Positions 45,335-56,130 of a DNA stretch of 64,000 nt are shown here, piece after piece (position 1 is the stretch's first letter; each line of letters starts with the position of its first letter). Below the pieces are notes generated by a model, which was not told the DNA's origin, did no database searches, and saw only the letters and a program-made list of their open reading frames with translations. Source of the stretch: Carettochelys insculpta (taxonomy: Eukaryota; Chordata; Testudines; Carettochelyidae); NCBI RefSeq assembly GCF_033958435.1, contig NC_134147.1:47548001-47612000 (forward strand), given 5' to 3'. The translations under genes and the position numbers were made by a program.

Positions 45335-45665
45335 GTGCTGCTTGGTCAGAGGAAATGATTTAAGGACGTGCTGAAAGCACTTATGAAAAAGTGCAGCATT
45401 GGTGTCAACAATTGGGAGACCTTGCCCAGGACCGTCCTCACCTTGCCCAGGACCGTCCTCAGTGAAGAGCGGTCGTCTGTGATGGGGTGGTGCAATTTGA
45501 GAAGTCCTGCCACTGTGCACATGAGGAGGGGCAGAGGAGAAAAGAGCATCAAAAAACTGCCCCAGGCCCCTCCAACAGCCACCAGCATCTGCCCCTCCTG
45601 TGATAAGACCTGCAGTTCCAGAATCAGGCTGGGCAGCCATCAATGGACTCACAAATAAGAGGGTG
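45335..45665 (+). pseudogene. Non-LTR retrotransposon C-terminal zinc-finger fragment
   Basis: From about 45350 the frame reads DLRTCLKALMKKCSIGVNNWETL, matching the RFKDTLKxSLKxxxIxxxxWE block after the RT of a non-LTR family (non-CR1). It ends in CPSCDKTCSSRIRLGSHQWTH then a stop near 45658, a C-X2-C-X12-H-X3-H zinc finger found at the C-terminus of the same group. An exact 21-base (7-codon) tandem duplication sits at 45420-45461 and keeps the frame. Upstream RT is missing. In live elements this finger binds nucleic acid during integration. Confidence 0.7.
45420..45461. repeat. 21-bp exact tandem duplication
   Basis: The unit 'ccttgcccaggaccgtcctc' plus one A occurs twice in a row without differences. 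Identity implies a recent event compared with the decayed element around it. Confidence 0.95.
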
Positions 45666-45811
45666 ACATGAAGACGTCCTACTCACCAAATGACCACCAA
45701 GAAAAAGCAGCTTGATAGTCCATGATTCGTGATTGGCAGTCTTAAGAGAGTCCCCTGGTGACCACTGGATAAAAAGGGAATGAGACCGCTGAGGCTACTG
45801 CCACTCTCCAC

Positions 45812-45900
45812 AACGGTAACAGAGAGATCACCATGTGAGTCTGTACGCTCTCAAAACAAAAAAGTAGTCGTGTAGCATTTTAAAGACTAACAAATCATGT
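45812..45900. repeat. Hammerhead-type (Penelope-like) repeat fragment
   Basis: 'ggtaacagagagatcaccat', 'caaaacaaaaaagtagtcgt' and 'taaagactaacaaatcat' match the subfamily of 28413-28516. Truncated before the ribozyme-like core. Confidence 0.6.
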
Positions 45901-46034
45901 GTTCATCTCCACAATGGCATATACTGTTTTGGCCACATTTTTCTTTGACTCTTGGTCTTCCATCCCCTGTTGCGATGAGTACGTTGGATGCCATGTAAGC
46001 AGTGATAGCGTTGATGTGAGTGACACCCTTGTTC

Positions 46035-46115
46035 TTCAAAAGCAACGAGGGGGTCCTGTGGCACCTTATAGACTAACAGAAATGTATGAGCATAAGCTTT
46101 TGTGGGTCAGGTCCT
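46035..46115. repeat. Hammerhead-type repeat fragment, second subfamily
   Basis: 'caacgagggggtcctgtggc', 'accttatagactaacaga' and 'gagcataagcttttgtgggt' match the arm of the 12079-12275 repeat. On the minus strand it includes CCCACAAAAGCTTATGCTC (the GAAA position reads AAAA), but the CUGAUGA half is not recognisable. Confidence 0.6.
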
Positions 46116-46302
46116 TGCAAGAGTGAGTTTTAAGCCAAGATCATAGGGACAGGTTATAGCAGCTGGTAGCTGAGCAGTGGCTCTTGCGAGCTCCTGGGGG
46201 TTGGGTTTGTTCTATATTTATTTGGTAAACATTTCTTTGAGGGGAGGGTGAGGGTCCCTGACCTCATGGGAGCAGCATGCTTTCAGCATGGCGTTTGACC
46301 AG

Positions 46303-46522
46303 CGTTGCCAACTCTGACTTAAGCCATTCCAGGAAGCGAGTCTAGTGTAGGGTTGCTAGGAGTCGTTGGTGGCACTGCTCAGCATTCTGCCCTGCCCCAA
46401 GATGATGTAACATCATTTTCTTAAAATAGAGGATTAAAATCTCTCAGATTGCTTACGGTAGTCAGCGGGAGACCGATGGAGCTTTCGGAGACTCCAGGCC
46501 AATGCTGGAGCATTGGCAACCC
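46303..46522. mobile_element. MITE with GTTGCCAA termini
   Basis: The left end has CGTTGCCAACTCTGACTT and the right end, inverted, has GGTTGCCAATGCTCCAGC. The interior includes 'atgatgtaacatcattttct', a short palindrome, and 'tctcagattgcttacggtag'. This is a common turtle repeat of about 220 bases. A 45-base part of it (46343-46390) is shared with 47505-47555. Confidence 0.6.
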
Positions 46523-47504
46523 CATGGTTGAGGAAGTGAGTAAGAGCAAGGTAAGAAAGGATTGGTGTTATGAAGAGACCCCTCCATGGTCCCAGGTCTG
46601 CTTGTTAGATCCCACCAGTGCTGTACAGATAACCCACACCTCGTTGTCTCAAGTAATATCTCTGAAGGAGAAAGCTTTCAAGAATGAATAGGACAGCTCC
46701 ACAGCTGGTAGATCTGTTAAACTGGTGCAGCTCCACTGTGTAAATTGGAGTTGTGATGGTTTAAACAAGCTGAGGCTCTGGCCCTGAAACTCAGCAGCAC
46801 GGTAGGATTTTACAAGATTTATTTAATACCTTCATTATCTCTGCATGGATTGGGAAAAGCACAAAAGGTTGCGGGGGTCCAAGGAAATCTCTCAGCAACA
46901 AATACAAGAGAAAGAAGGAAGAAAGCAAACCAAAAAAGCAATCTCCTGAAGGAATCAGTCTCCAATACTCTGAATGCAATGCGCTTAAAATGGCCCTGTG
47001 GTGTAATCTCCCTGAGAATTGCTGCTGAGGGTGAGCGCCACGAACTTGTCTGAGTCACGTGTGTCAGCAAACACAAATATATTGGACAAATAAGAAAAGC
47101 AGGGCCAAAGGTAGTGCAAGCAAAAATGTACTGTTCTTCAGGCAGAGTAAGCAGTAGGAAGAAAAAGAGTCTCTTATTTGTTCCTGGCTGCATTCTGCAA
47201 ATCAATCTACGTTCCTTTCTCTGGTCACCCCCTCTTCTAAAACAGGGTGAGCTTTGCTGTACAGACAGAAAGACATATAATCCCACACAACAATAAATTC
47301 AGTGAGCAAAATGCACATGTAGACTGTGTCAGGAAGTTTAAAAAAGGACAGTCCCTTTCAGTTGGCATTAAAGAGGTTTTGCAAATGGTATCAGAACTTG
47401 GTTAATGGAATTGTTTTCAACCCTTCAACTCCTTTCAGATAACAAACTCCCACCGCTTCTACTGGCTTGTCCAAGAAGGCGGCACTGGGACTGTAAGCTT
47501 GTTA
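46523..47504. other. Non-coding DNA, nothing recognised
   Basis: An antisense 155-codon frame (46819-47286) has no recognisable domain. Its plus-strand overlaps are shadows. Confidence 0.35.
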
Positions 47505-48232
47505 GTGTAGGGTTGCTAGGGGTTGCTGGTGGTGCTGGTCAGCATTGCTCTCTGGGCTGCTCTCAGGGTGCCTCTCTGTCCTGGCTCTGCATATCTCCCT
47601 GAAGTGCCTGGCACATCCCACTCCTAGGGGCTGGAGTGGCCATGGGAGCTCTGCACTGTCCCCGCCCCCAGCATTAGCTCTGCAGCTTTCATTGGCCAGG
47701 AATCACATCCAGTGGGAGCTCTGGGTGTAGCACCTGCAGATGCAGACAGCACACAGAGCCCACTGACACCTCCACCTAGGAGCTAGACACTTCTGTGAGC
47801 TGCCAGAGGGAGGCACCACATGGCCACAGTGTGCACCCTGAACTTGCTCCTGTACCCCAACCCCGACCCAGCTCAGAATGCCGTCCTGCACCCAGACCCC
47901 CTCCCTGGAGCCTGCACCCCTTTCAGCACCTCCACCTGCTGTCCTAGCCCTGAGCCCTCGTCTGCACCCCAAACCCCTCTCCCCCAGTCCCACCCCAGAG
48001 CCCTCTTCCGATTCTTAAATCCCTCATTTCTGGCCCTGCCCCACAGCCCATGCCCCCAGCTGGAGCCCTTACCAAAACCCAGCCCGTCCCCAGCATGATG
48101 AAACTGGGCAAAGGAAAGCTATGGGTGCAGGGGAATGAGGTGGAGACAGGGCATTGGACATGGGTTAGGGCAGAGGTGAGGCAAAGGTGCTCAGTATTGT
48201 GAGATTAGAACGGTGGCAACCTTATTGCAGGA
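47505..48232. repeat. GC-rich reptile repeat with GGTTGC-type ends
   Basis: It begins 'tagtgtagggttgctagg', as in the MITE at 46.3 kb, and ends 'agaacggtggcaacctt', so the ends are GGTTGC / GCAACC inverted. The C-rich middle ('ctggagcctgcaccccttt', 'cccaccccagagccctct') is a familiar turtle interspersed repeat whose class I cannot name. Frames over it are composition artefacts. Confidence 0.45.
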
Positions 48233-48271
48233 CAAGCCCACGTCTTTGTAAAACTCCAGTTTGCACCAGGG

Positions 48272-48557
48272 TCTTAGGTTATGTCTATACTAGACATAGA
48301 AGTTGACTGCTGATATGCAATTTTTAGCTATGCCACTTGCAGAGCTATAATCAGTTTGTCTGCAGTTGACTTCCATGTCTGTCTACATGGCACAAGGTCG
48401 ATGGGAGCATTTCTCCCTTCAACCTTCCTTATTCCTCGCCTCTTGCAAAGAGTCCAGGGGGTCAAATTCAGCCTCTGAAAGCGTCATTTCTTGCGTGCAC
48501 AAAATGAAACCCCAGCAGACTGACCTTGAGCAGGTTGATCTCCTGTGGTAGTGTGGC
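48272..48557. mobile_element. MITE, GTCTACACTA-type termini, 'gtcgac' interior
   Basis: The left end reads GGTTATGTCTATACTAGAC; the right end, inverted, reads GAAGCTACAGCCACACTACC. The interior follows a common turtle element in order: 'gaagttgactgctgatatgc', 'cagttgacttccatgtctgt', 'aaggtcgatgggagcatttc', 'gaccttgagcaggttgatct'. No transposase. Terminus type matches the elements at 20.2 and 40.0 kb. Confidence 0.65.
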
Positions 48558-49864
48558 TGTAGCTTCAGTGTTCTAATGGGATGAACCTAGCAGCTCCTCC
48601 TGATTTAGGATGGACTTGGAGCTGTGCCATCACAGTGAAAATTGGGCCTTACATGTGTAATGCAAAACTGTGGGGTTTTAACGTTGAATTCCACAGTACA
48701 TTTACATCGTGCTTCCTTTCTAGAAGACTGAATTTGTGGAGTATTGTCATGAATAGGCCCCAGCTTCAAACAATGCCAGTCTGACCCACAGAATTTGCTC
48801 AGTATAAAAACTTGGGAATACTGACAGCCAATGTTCCACTACTAGGCTAATTGTCTCTTGTCATATTTATTAAAACCCTATTAAGATATAAATGAGAATC
48901 AGTGACACAAGGATGTGTCTGTCGGAACAGCTCTGATTTGGGATGCTCCATTCATTCCCCTTCCCGAACTCTTTAAGGTTATTTTAATTTTTGCACCATC
49001 AGAAGCCAGTCAGAGATTTAATGTTGCAGAAGTTTAAAAGACAGTAACACCTCAGTCCCAATCTGAGGTGTGAGTAAGGCTCATCGCTTTAGGTAATAGG
49101 ATTTTTGTTTGAATATTTATTGTGAACACTACTTGCATATCCCTCTGCAAGTATATATTTCTCTGTAAATGGATCAGAGATAGCAGAGGTATTTTTATAC
49201 CCAAACTTTTTGTGAGTTTAAAAAAATAACTAAGATGACCTTTTCTAAAATTAAATTAAGACTCAATAAGAGTTACTAACTACATTGGGCTGGTGACAAA
49301 GAACAAGGTTGTGGTTATGTGTAATTATAGCAGCAACCAGAAACTGCCTTGATATAATTAAGATTGAAATGCAACTTCCATTAGAATGTTCCCCAGGCAC
49401 ACTCTTTTTTCAGTTGTTTGCAACTTTCTAAAAAACAAAAATTTCACTTGGGCATATTGTGTTTCTTATATTTAGTGTCAATACAACAGAGAATGTTTTG
49501 TAGGAACAGAAATGTCATCAAAGGCAATTCAGCTGCTTTTTGTAGTTCAGCAGATGTTAAAAGCAAGCGAAACTTTCCTCTGATTCTTTGGGGTTTCCGT
49601 CGGTCCCCTGCAGAAGCCAGAAAGGGCGTTTCTTTCCCCCTCCCCCGCCATACATTCCGAGGTTGGTGGTTGACTGGTTTTGTTTTTGTTTTTTAGGGTT
49701 TTTTTTATTTGTTTGTTTGTTCTATTTGCTCTGAAGTATTCGACTTGGCCCGGGCTGGAGATGGGGCGCGACAGGATGGGCCAGTGCTCTGAGTGCAAAT
49801 GTCATAGTTTGTCCACAGTCTTAGTTTCTCTCTGATATGCGGAGCTGCCTGGAGCTTGCTCACA
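48558..49864. other. AT-rich non-coding DNA
   Basis: Repeat-poor, especially 48840-49420, and a possible but unsupported conserved region. The overlapping frames near 49418-49798 have no domain. Confidence 0.35.
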
Positions 49865-50190
49865 TCTGCAGAGTCTAAGTGACCATGATACGTGGCATCA
49901 GGGAGACATTTTTCTTCAAGTCAGAGTGGTGGCGATCTCTGGAGCAGATCACTTGCCCAGGTTATCTGGGTACATTGAACTTAATTATGTCGCCTCCCTT
50001 GCAGGGAGCTCAGTATCAGTGCCTCTTGGTCCCCCTTGTTCTCATTACAGTTCAGCCTCCTGGGAGCTAGAATACCTTGGTCTAATGTGGATTATTGGGT
50101 TCAGCATGCAGCTGCTGTGCTAGTGTTGATGGTTGGTGTTAATACAATGGTCTCCTCTGGCCTTCAACTCTGTATCTCTGATTCTGAAGG
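49865..50190 (+). mobile_element. CR1-family 3' end (sense)
   Basis: Ends in 'aatggtctcctctggccttc', 'aactctgtatctctgattct', a turtle CR1 3' UTR variant ('tggtctcctctggccttaaa...ctatgattct'). The preceding 'gtctaatgtggattattggg' and 'cagcatgcagctgctgtgct' are also part of it. No coding part is included. Confidence 0.55.
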
Positions 50191-50868
50191 ACCTGGGTAA
50201 ACAAATGGGCCTTTGACTGTTGCTGGAAATCAACAAACTCTGACTAAGGTCAGGCAGCAGGAGCAGATGACAGAGAAATGGGGAAAGTGGAGCCTGAAGT
50301 TCAAGTACAACTTACATCTGCACATTAGGAAAGAGAAGTGGAAACAAACCTGCCACAGCACAGGCAGAGCTTGGCAACCAAAAGGGCAAGTCATGGGACT
50401 GTAGCAACTGGCATTGTCTGTGACACTTCCAGCTGGTAGTCAGCACCTAAGACTTGGTCTTCCCCTTCCTCCTCTTAAAATGTCCTCCACTGAACTGGAG
50501 GAACTCTTCCCTTAGGGTACATTAATAGTCGGCAAATGCTGATGGTATGTACAAATCTGTGTTTTGAGTGCCTCCTTCTGGCAGGGAGGATGATGAGAGT
50601 ATTGTTGCAGCAGGCTTTGTACAGAAGAGTAAGAATTAAGGTGATAAATTTTAATGATCTCATATAACGAAAATATTTTTCATTCTCCTGCAGTCGTGTA
50701 ATTTTACGTGCAGGTTTTTTTGTCCCTTCATAAACCAATTCTCACCCATAACCTTTACAAAATGGAACACAATTGCTGCATTTATTTTAAAGCCATTTAG
50801 TTGACTATAAATGGCTTTGTTTGCTAAGTGGTGAGCACCTCAAGCTCTTTCTGAAAAATTGAGTTACC
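50191..50868. other. Non-coding DNA, nothing recognised
   Basis: No coding, RNA or repeat signal was recognised. Confidence 0.4.
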
Positions 50869-50870
50869 TA

Positions 50871-51284
50871 CAGGCTGCACCTCCATGTTCTGACACCCTC
50901 GGCACTGAACCAGTTCTGAAAGAGGGAATTTGCTGGACCATCGGAGGTTCCCTGCCTCTGTCCCTCTCATCCCGCCAACACCTTACCTCTAGCCCTAGTG
51001 AGCTGCTTACCCTGGCCTGGCTGCCCCCAGCCTCAATCCTGGCCCATCCTGGGTTGATGCTGACCCTGTGGACACCAGCTCCAGGGCCATAAGTACTGCT
51101 GGGCTCCCCATGTGCAGGGCTGCCAGCCCCCCATTACTGGGCTCCCATCCAGTATGGCTCCCAGCTGCCAGCCCTCCTCCCACTAGCCTTCTGGCTTGGA
51201 GCACTCTGATCCAGGAGTACCCATGATGCTGCTGGACCAGATGTTGCTGAAGCAGAGAATCCCAGTTTTGGGAGGTGCAGCCTG
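50871..51284. mobile_element. TIR element, GGTTG/CACCTC family, with TA target site
   Basis: CAGGCTGCACCTCC at 50871-50884 and its exact reverse complement at 51271-51284 form 14-base perfect inverted termini, each flanked by TA (50869-50870 and 51285-51286). TA duplication points to the Tc1/mariner-pogo superfamily. The 414-base interior is C-rich ('ctgccagccccccattactg') and non-coding. The terminus type (CAGGTTGCACCTCT) is shared with the three shorter elements at 15.8, 16.5 and 59.1 kb, although the interior differs. Confidence 0.85.
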
Positions 51285-51286
51285 TA

Positions 51287-52589
51287 CAAAAATTGGCTGT
51301 GGCATTTGAAGTGGATCAGCCTGATGTCACTTAGGGGAATGTCTGTGGTAGTTTCCTTCATTTCTTTCAAAAGTCTGTGTCTTAGAGTCCTGTCAAATGA
51401 AAATTTTGATCATTTGCGCACGCATTCCTCCAACCATTCCGGCATGCGGAATTCAGGGGTTTGTGTATTATACCCACACCCTGAATTCCTCTCAGGAGCA
51501 AATAGGAATATGCAACACAGGTGTAACATGCTCAATGTGGCGCCCACAGCAAAGCTGCCCATTAACCTACTTAATATTTACTGGAGGGCACCAAGGGTAG
51601 CCAACAGTAGAGAGAGTATAACCATAATTCCACCAACAGACAACATAGCTGTAGAAACCTATGGGAACCAATTCTTCACCAAGGCCCACATCTAAAACAA
51701 AGGTCTTGATATTTTGCATGGATGTTGTTGGTTTAAAAAATGGTTCTCTGATTACCTTAGAAAGGAGGAGGGCAGGCTTGCTGCCTTATCTTGTGAACCT
51801 GCCTGACCAGGACAGGCCCACAGGCTCCCTCTGTGGATAGAGCAGATAACATGTAACTCCCCTCCCTTTTCCTAATGGTTCTATCATTGTGAGAGTATTT
51901 CTGGGCCAGTCTAGTGGCAGTGGGTGGCAAGACAATGTATTGGTGAAGACTGCACTAGAGTTTGGAGAGACTTTGGAGAGGCCTGATAAAGGGTTGAGAG
52001 GGCCAAGGATTGCAAGTGTTCAGTCTTCTCACTGTCTTCGATCTGCTGTCATGTGTTGACAGCATTTCCCTCAGCCTCAGAGGAGTGTCAGGTTTTCTTT
52101 CCTGCGCACGTGGTAAGTGTCATGGCTCCACTCCCACAAACACTTGAGTCGAGTGAAATGTGTGATGAATGAAAGTCTCATATACTTACCACCAAAGCAT
52201 TGAGGGCTCAGTGATGGGTGGTCAAGTTCTGTTGATGTCAGTGACAATAAAAGCACATAAAGTTGAGCATATGGTGAAGTGTTGTCCTGAATTGGAGCTG
52301 CATCCCCAAAGCAGGTCCTAAAGTCTTTGGCTGCCTTTGTAGCAGGCACTTCTGAGACCGTGCTTGGTGGAGGAAATCCATTTCCCTCCGACAACTGGTG
52401 CATTCTCAGAAACATAATGTAATAAGCAAAGAAGCAGGAGAACAGTTTTTGCAGTTATCTCCATTAAGGGTGAGGAAGGGGTGAGTGTCTTCTCCAAATG
52501 TTTGACTCCATCGTTTGTCAGTATTAGGAGGGAACTATTCTGTTTTTTTCAATAAAATGTCATTAGTCATTTTCCCCCCAACACCCAAG
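51287..52589. other. Non-coding DNA, nothing recognised
   Basis: The 129-codon plus frame at 51306-51695 and the 112-codon minus frame at 52077-52415 lack recognisable domains. Confidence 0.35.
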
Positions 52590-52663
52590 TTTTTGACCTG
52601 CTCTGTGTCAGGACAGTATTTTGATGTATTTTTGACCTGCTCTGTGTCAGGACAGTATTTTGA
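52590..52663. repeat. Tandem duplication, 35-bp copies with 4-bp spacer
   Basis: 'tttttgacctgctctgtgtc' plus the next 15 bases occur at 52590-52624 and again, identically, at 52629-52663. Confidence 0.93.
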
Positions 52664-52739
52664 CCGATTTGTCAACCTTGATTACTATTTTTGGTTCTCT
52701 GTGCCTTAAATATGGAGTCTGTTCTGGTCTGGCTATGGT

Positions 52740-52785
52740 CTGAAGAAGTGGGTCCGTCCCACGAAAGCTCGTCACCTAATAAATT
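52740..52785 (+). ncRNA. Hammerhead-ribozyme-like core
   Basis: CTGAAGA (52740-52746; canonical CUGAUGA, one change) is followed by a perfect five-pair stem II GTGGG (52748-52752) - TCCGT - CCCAC (52758-52762), GAAA (52763-52766) and GCTCGTCACC, where the short stem III and cleavage triplet would be. The U-to-A change in the catalytic box would be expected to cripple it. Other positions match. Hammerheads are reported in Penelope-like elements, so the pattern is not surprising in this family. Confidence 0.45.
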
Positions 52786-52850
52786 ATTTTGTTAGTCTTT
52801 AAAGTGCTACTGGAACTGCTGTTTTGTTTTGATCATATTTTCAGTCTATA

Positions 52851-53519
52851 ACTTCTCTGGTTCAAGTAGTTGGACTGAAAAAGATTCATTAACCATAATA
52901 TTGTAGTCTTTAGGATCTCCGTATGGTCTGAGGAATCAGATTTCACATCTCTCCTGTAATGTAGGAGGAGACACGGACACACATTGTTTTTTCTGAAAAC
53001 AGAGGTTTTCCAGTGTTTTGTTTTCTTCTGATTTTTATTTTACTGAAATAACTCCACACACAGTCACAGGATTTTGTTCGCTGAATGATATGCAGCTCAT
53101 GACCTCAGACATCTTATATATGAACTTGCAAATTGTGAATGAAGGTAGATGTTGATAAGGAGGCATTTTTGTTGCTTGAAAATTTGCTGGTGAAATTTTC
53201 AAATTAAAACATTTGTCTACAGATGACGAAGGCTGACAGTTTTCTCTAGTTTGAATGCTAATAACCAGAGTCTTAACTCTGGTAATTTGCATGAAAATGA
53301 TTGCCTTGTGTTAGGTTGTTTTTTTTCTGAAGCTAGACTTCATCTGTCAAATTGCCATTATGGAATTTATCCTGATTCAGAAAACTCCATCCTAACTAGT
53401 CTATTTTGTCTCTTTAGTTTTATTTTTTCTGGTACTGCTTTTTAAACAAATCTCTAGCTACCTATTTTCAATTAATATATTGTAATATTTTACTTATTTT
53501 GTATAATCCTGACAGCTTG
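52851..53519. other. AT-rich non-coding DNA
   Basis: No coding, RNA or repeat signal was recognised. Confidence 0.4.
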
Positions 53520-53876
53520 GAAGGAGGTCGATGTTCTTAAAAACCCAACCAGAGGAATATCTTCTAATATTGGGACAGCAGTGTCTGGAATCTTTCTGTA
53601 GTTATGTTTATTCAAAAATTTCTGGAGAAACTATTGAAGATAGTGAGGGAGAATGAACTGGCACCTAAATGCATGTCTGGCAAAGCATTTAAGGCTCTGA
53701 TAGAAAAGCTTTTAAAATTCAGAGAGAAGGACTTTGTACTTAAGACAGCAATTCAGAATTCTGAGGAGCTGGTGAAGGTACTGAAAGGAAAAGAAAATCC
53801 CTATAGTTCTAGCCATCATGACAGAAATGGCTTCCATCAGGAAAAAGATTATCCAAGTTCAGAGTATATGAAATGA
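53520..53876 (+). pseudogene. Unidentified coding-like stretch, two frames
   Basis: From 53532 the frame MFLKTQPEEYLLILGQQCL... TIEDSEGE ends at a stop near 53655. The overlapping frame at 53604-53876 carries a charged, helix-rich sequence (MSGKAFKALIEKLLKFREKD, then EELVKVLKGKENPYSSS) ending in YMK and a stop. Both pieces look more protein-like than the neighbouring chance frames, and together they could be one protein broken by a frameshift near 53640. A further coding-like frame at 54306-54524 begins MWMLEHYEQSLTELKKQMDD. No domain or family was recognised. A processed pseudogene, an old transposon ORF or chance are all possible. Confidence 0.25.
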
Positions 53877-54524
53877 AAAATGGGGAAAGTGGCATTAATC
53901 ATCCGGCCTAATAGTGCTGGCTAGAAATGGAACCGATAAGTTTAAAATGCCAATGAACTCTGCTACATACTGAGGGTGCTGAGCCCCCTGTAGAACTGGA
54001 TCCTTAATGCTAAGGACCTTCATATTATTATTTAACATGGTTTCATACGGCACATGCCAGAGAAATCAAGTAAAAGAGAAGAACATCACTAGTAGAAGCT
54101 GCTGCTAGATCCACTCATTAGTCAGCTTTCCTACCAGCGCCCACCTATTGTGACTAAGACGTGCCTCTTAGGAATGTTTTCAGCCATATTTAGCCCCTTT
54201 GAGTGAGCACCTTTCAGTCAGGTTTACACAAAAGTCAGCTGGTATTTGCAAACTTGTGGGTGCTAAAGGCTGTAGACAGGACACATGATCTCAGTCAGAT
54301 GATTAGTGTGGATGCTCGAGCACTACGAACAATCCTTAACAGAGCTGAAGAAGCAGATGGATGATCTGGCTTTGCCTTTTCAAGCTGATCTCCCTCTACA
54401 TGTACCAAAGGAGTCAGCAAAGTTTGTGAGCTTGTGCCCAGTTTCAAGCCAAACCCTAAAGGAACCTAGACATACAGTAAAAATAGAAAGTAAAAATACA
54501 CATTACACAAGGGCTAATAATTAA

Positions 54525-56130
54525 CATCAGTGAGCAATTAAAAGATTTATTGTTGATATTTTTAATGAACTGTGCATATTTCAAAATTATTTTTCAGTTT
54601 CCCACAAGTAAATTTTTCCATCATCACTGTTTGCCAAATTCAGCTAACCCAAGATACCACTGGAGCACCATTTTTCTCCTGCAGTGATTTGCACCAGAAC
54701 TAATAGCTGTGGCTAGTAAGTGGAATATTAATTCTATCCAATTCACATATTATTGACTTTGCTCTGAAGGTCCTAACAACAGGATGAACAGATCCATTCA
54801 TAAATAATTCTTAGTAAAGTCATGTTTGTTTTACTATTTATTGCCATTTTTTTTGTATTTGAAAGAAAGGACAGTGTGGCAGTAAGTACAAATAAACCCA
54901 AAAGTGTGAAACTCCCTAAATCAAACCAAAACTGTTCATTTCTTATTTTTATTTTGTGATGAAAGCTGCAGAGAGAATATGATTGACTTTTAATCAACAA
55001 TGTTACATGAAGATATAAAACTAAGTTCCACTATTAGCTGAGCAACTTAATTACTTAAATATTTAACACTTCTTTTCAGATACAGGAACAGAAAAAGTGA
55101 TCTCAGTTGCAGTTTAAATTTTAACGGCAGTGTATACGTTGTTGATTTTTAACAGGTAGCTTTGAAAATTATGCTTCAACCACAGCCTCCATTTAAATAA
55201 GTTTTAATGTGTTTGCATACACCTTGTTAGTCTTGGGAGAGGCAAAATATCACAAAAAGCACAAGATGACCTTGGAAGAAAAGAGGGGCAGAGCAGGATT
55301 TACCAAAAGCAGATGAAAAGTGAAACAATGAAATTGAAAGAATAAGGGCACGCATCAAAATCATGCCACACGACAGCGAAGGGTCTAAAGAAAGCCAGCT
55401 AGGTAAAGGTGTCCTTTAGTATATCCTAGTTTAGTAATTCTGGAACGCTGTGTGTTCTTCCCGTAACATCTGCAATGCTGTCTGTAAGCAGGTGAGGTAG
55501 GGTCTGGGGGAAGTAGTGACAGTGTCTTAATATGGTAACAGCTGCTTCAGTAGTAAGAAATGTGGGCTTGCTAGAGAAGGGGAAAGTAATCACTGTTTTG
55601 ATGGTTAGGTGGGAAGTAAAATGCTGCTACTTACCTCTCGGTAGTGGAAGCTGGCATTTGGAAATTGTTTTACTTTGCAACTGAATTACTGAATATTTCA
55701 AAAGGCTTTTGCAATGCTCAGAAGCCTCAGAGGCTGGGTTAAGGCAGCCTTTCATCCAAACTGCTTTGGACATATCCTGGTATTAAAAATCAATAATTGC
55801 AATCATTAGAGTGAGCACTGAAATGAAACCAGCAGAGTCTGGTTGTGGTATTAAATGTGACACGTTCTTGCACTGGATTGTGAAATCTACATTATTAATG
55901 CCTTTGTCATGTGGTAGAGCTTTGTAGGTAGCTAGAATGTCTGAGAGCATCAAGTTTACACCCTCAGCACAGTAGCATTGCAGATGGGTCCCACGAGATA
56001 GTCAATCATTGTCATCAACTCAATCTAGCATTCACTTGAAGGTCAACTGTAAGAGCTTTCTTTGAATGCTTTGTGCATGGAACAAATTTAAATATACAGT
56101 GCCTGTGTGCGTACATATGCATATCCACAT
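54525..56130. other. AT-rich non-coding DNA
   Basis: No coding, RNA or repeat signal was recognised. Confidence 0.4.

Larger units (their letters stand above)
52590..52850 (+). repeat. Hammerhead-type (Penelope-like) repeat, best-preserved copy
   Basis: Runs from a tandem 39-base duplication (52590-52663) through 'cttgattactatttttggtt' and 'aaatatggagtctgttctgg' into a ribozyme-like core and the 'tttgttagtctttaaagtgc' end. The arm matches 28413-28516 in reverse. I recall this sequence as abundant in turtle genomes. Confidence 0.65.

Noticed and set aside
46819..47286. 155-codon minus-strand frame with hydrophobic segments
   Set aside because: No recognisable family, no supporting splice sites or promoter, and the overlapping plus frames are similarly arbitrary.
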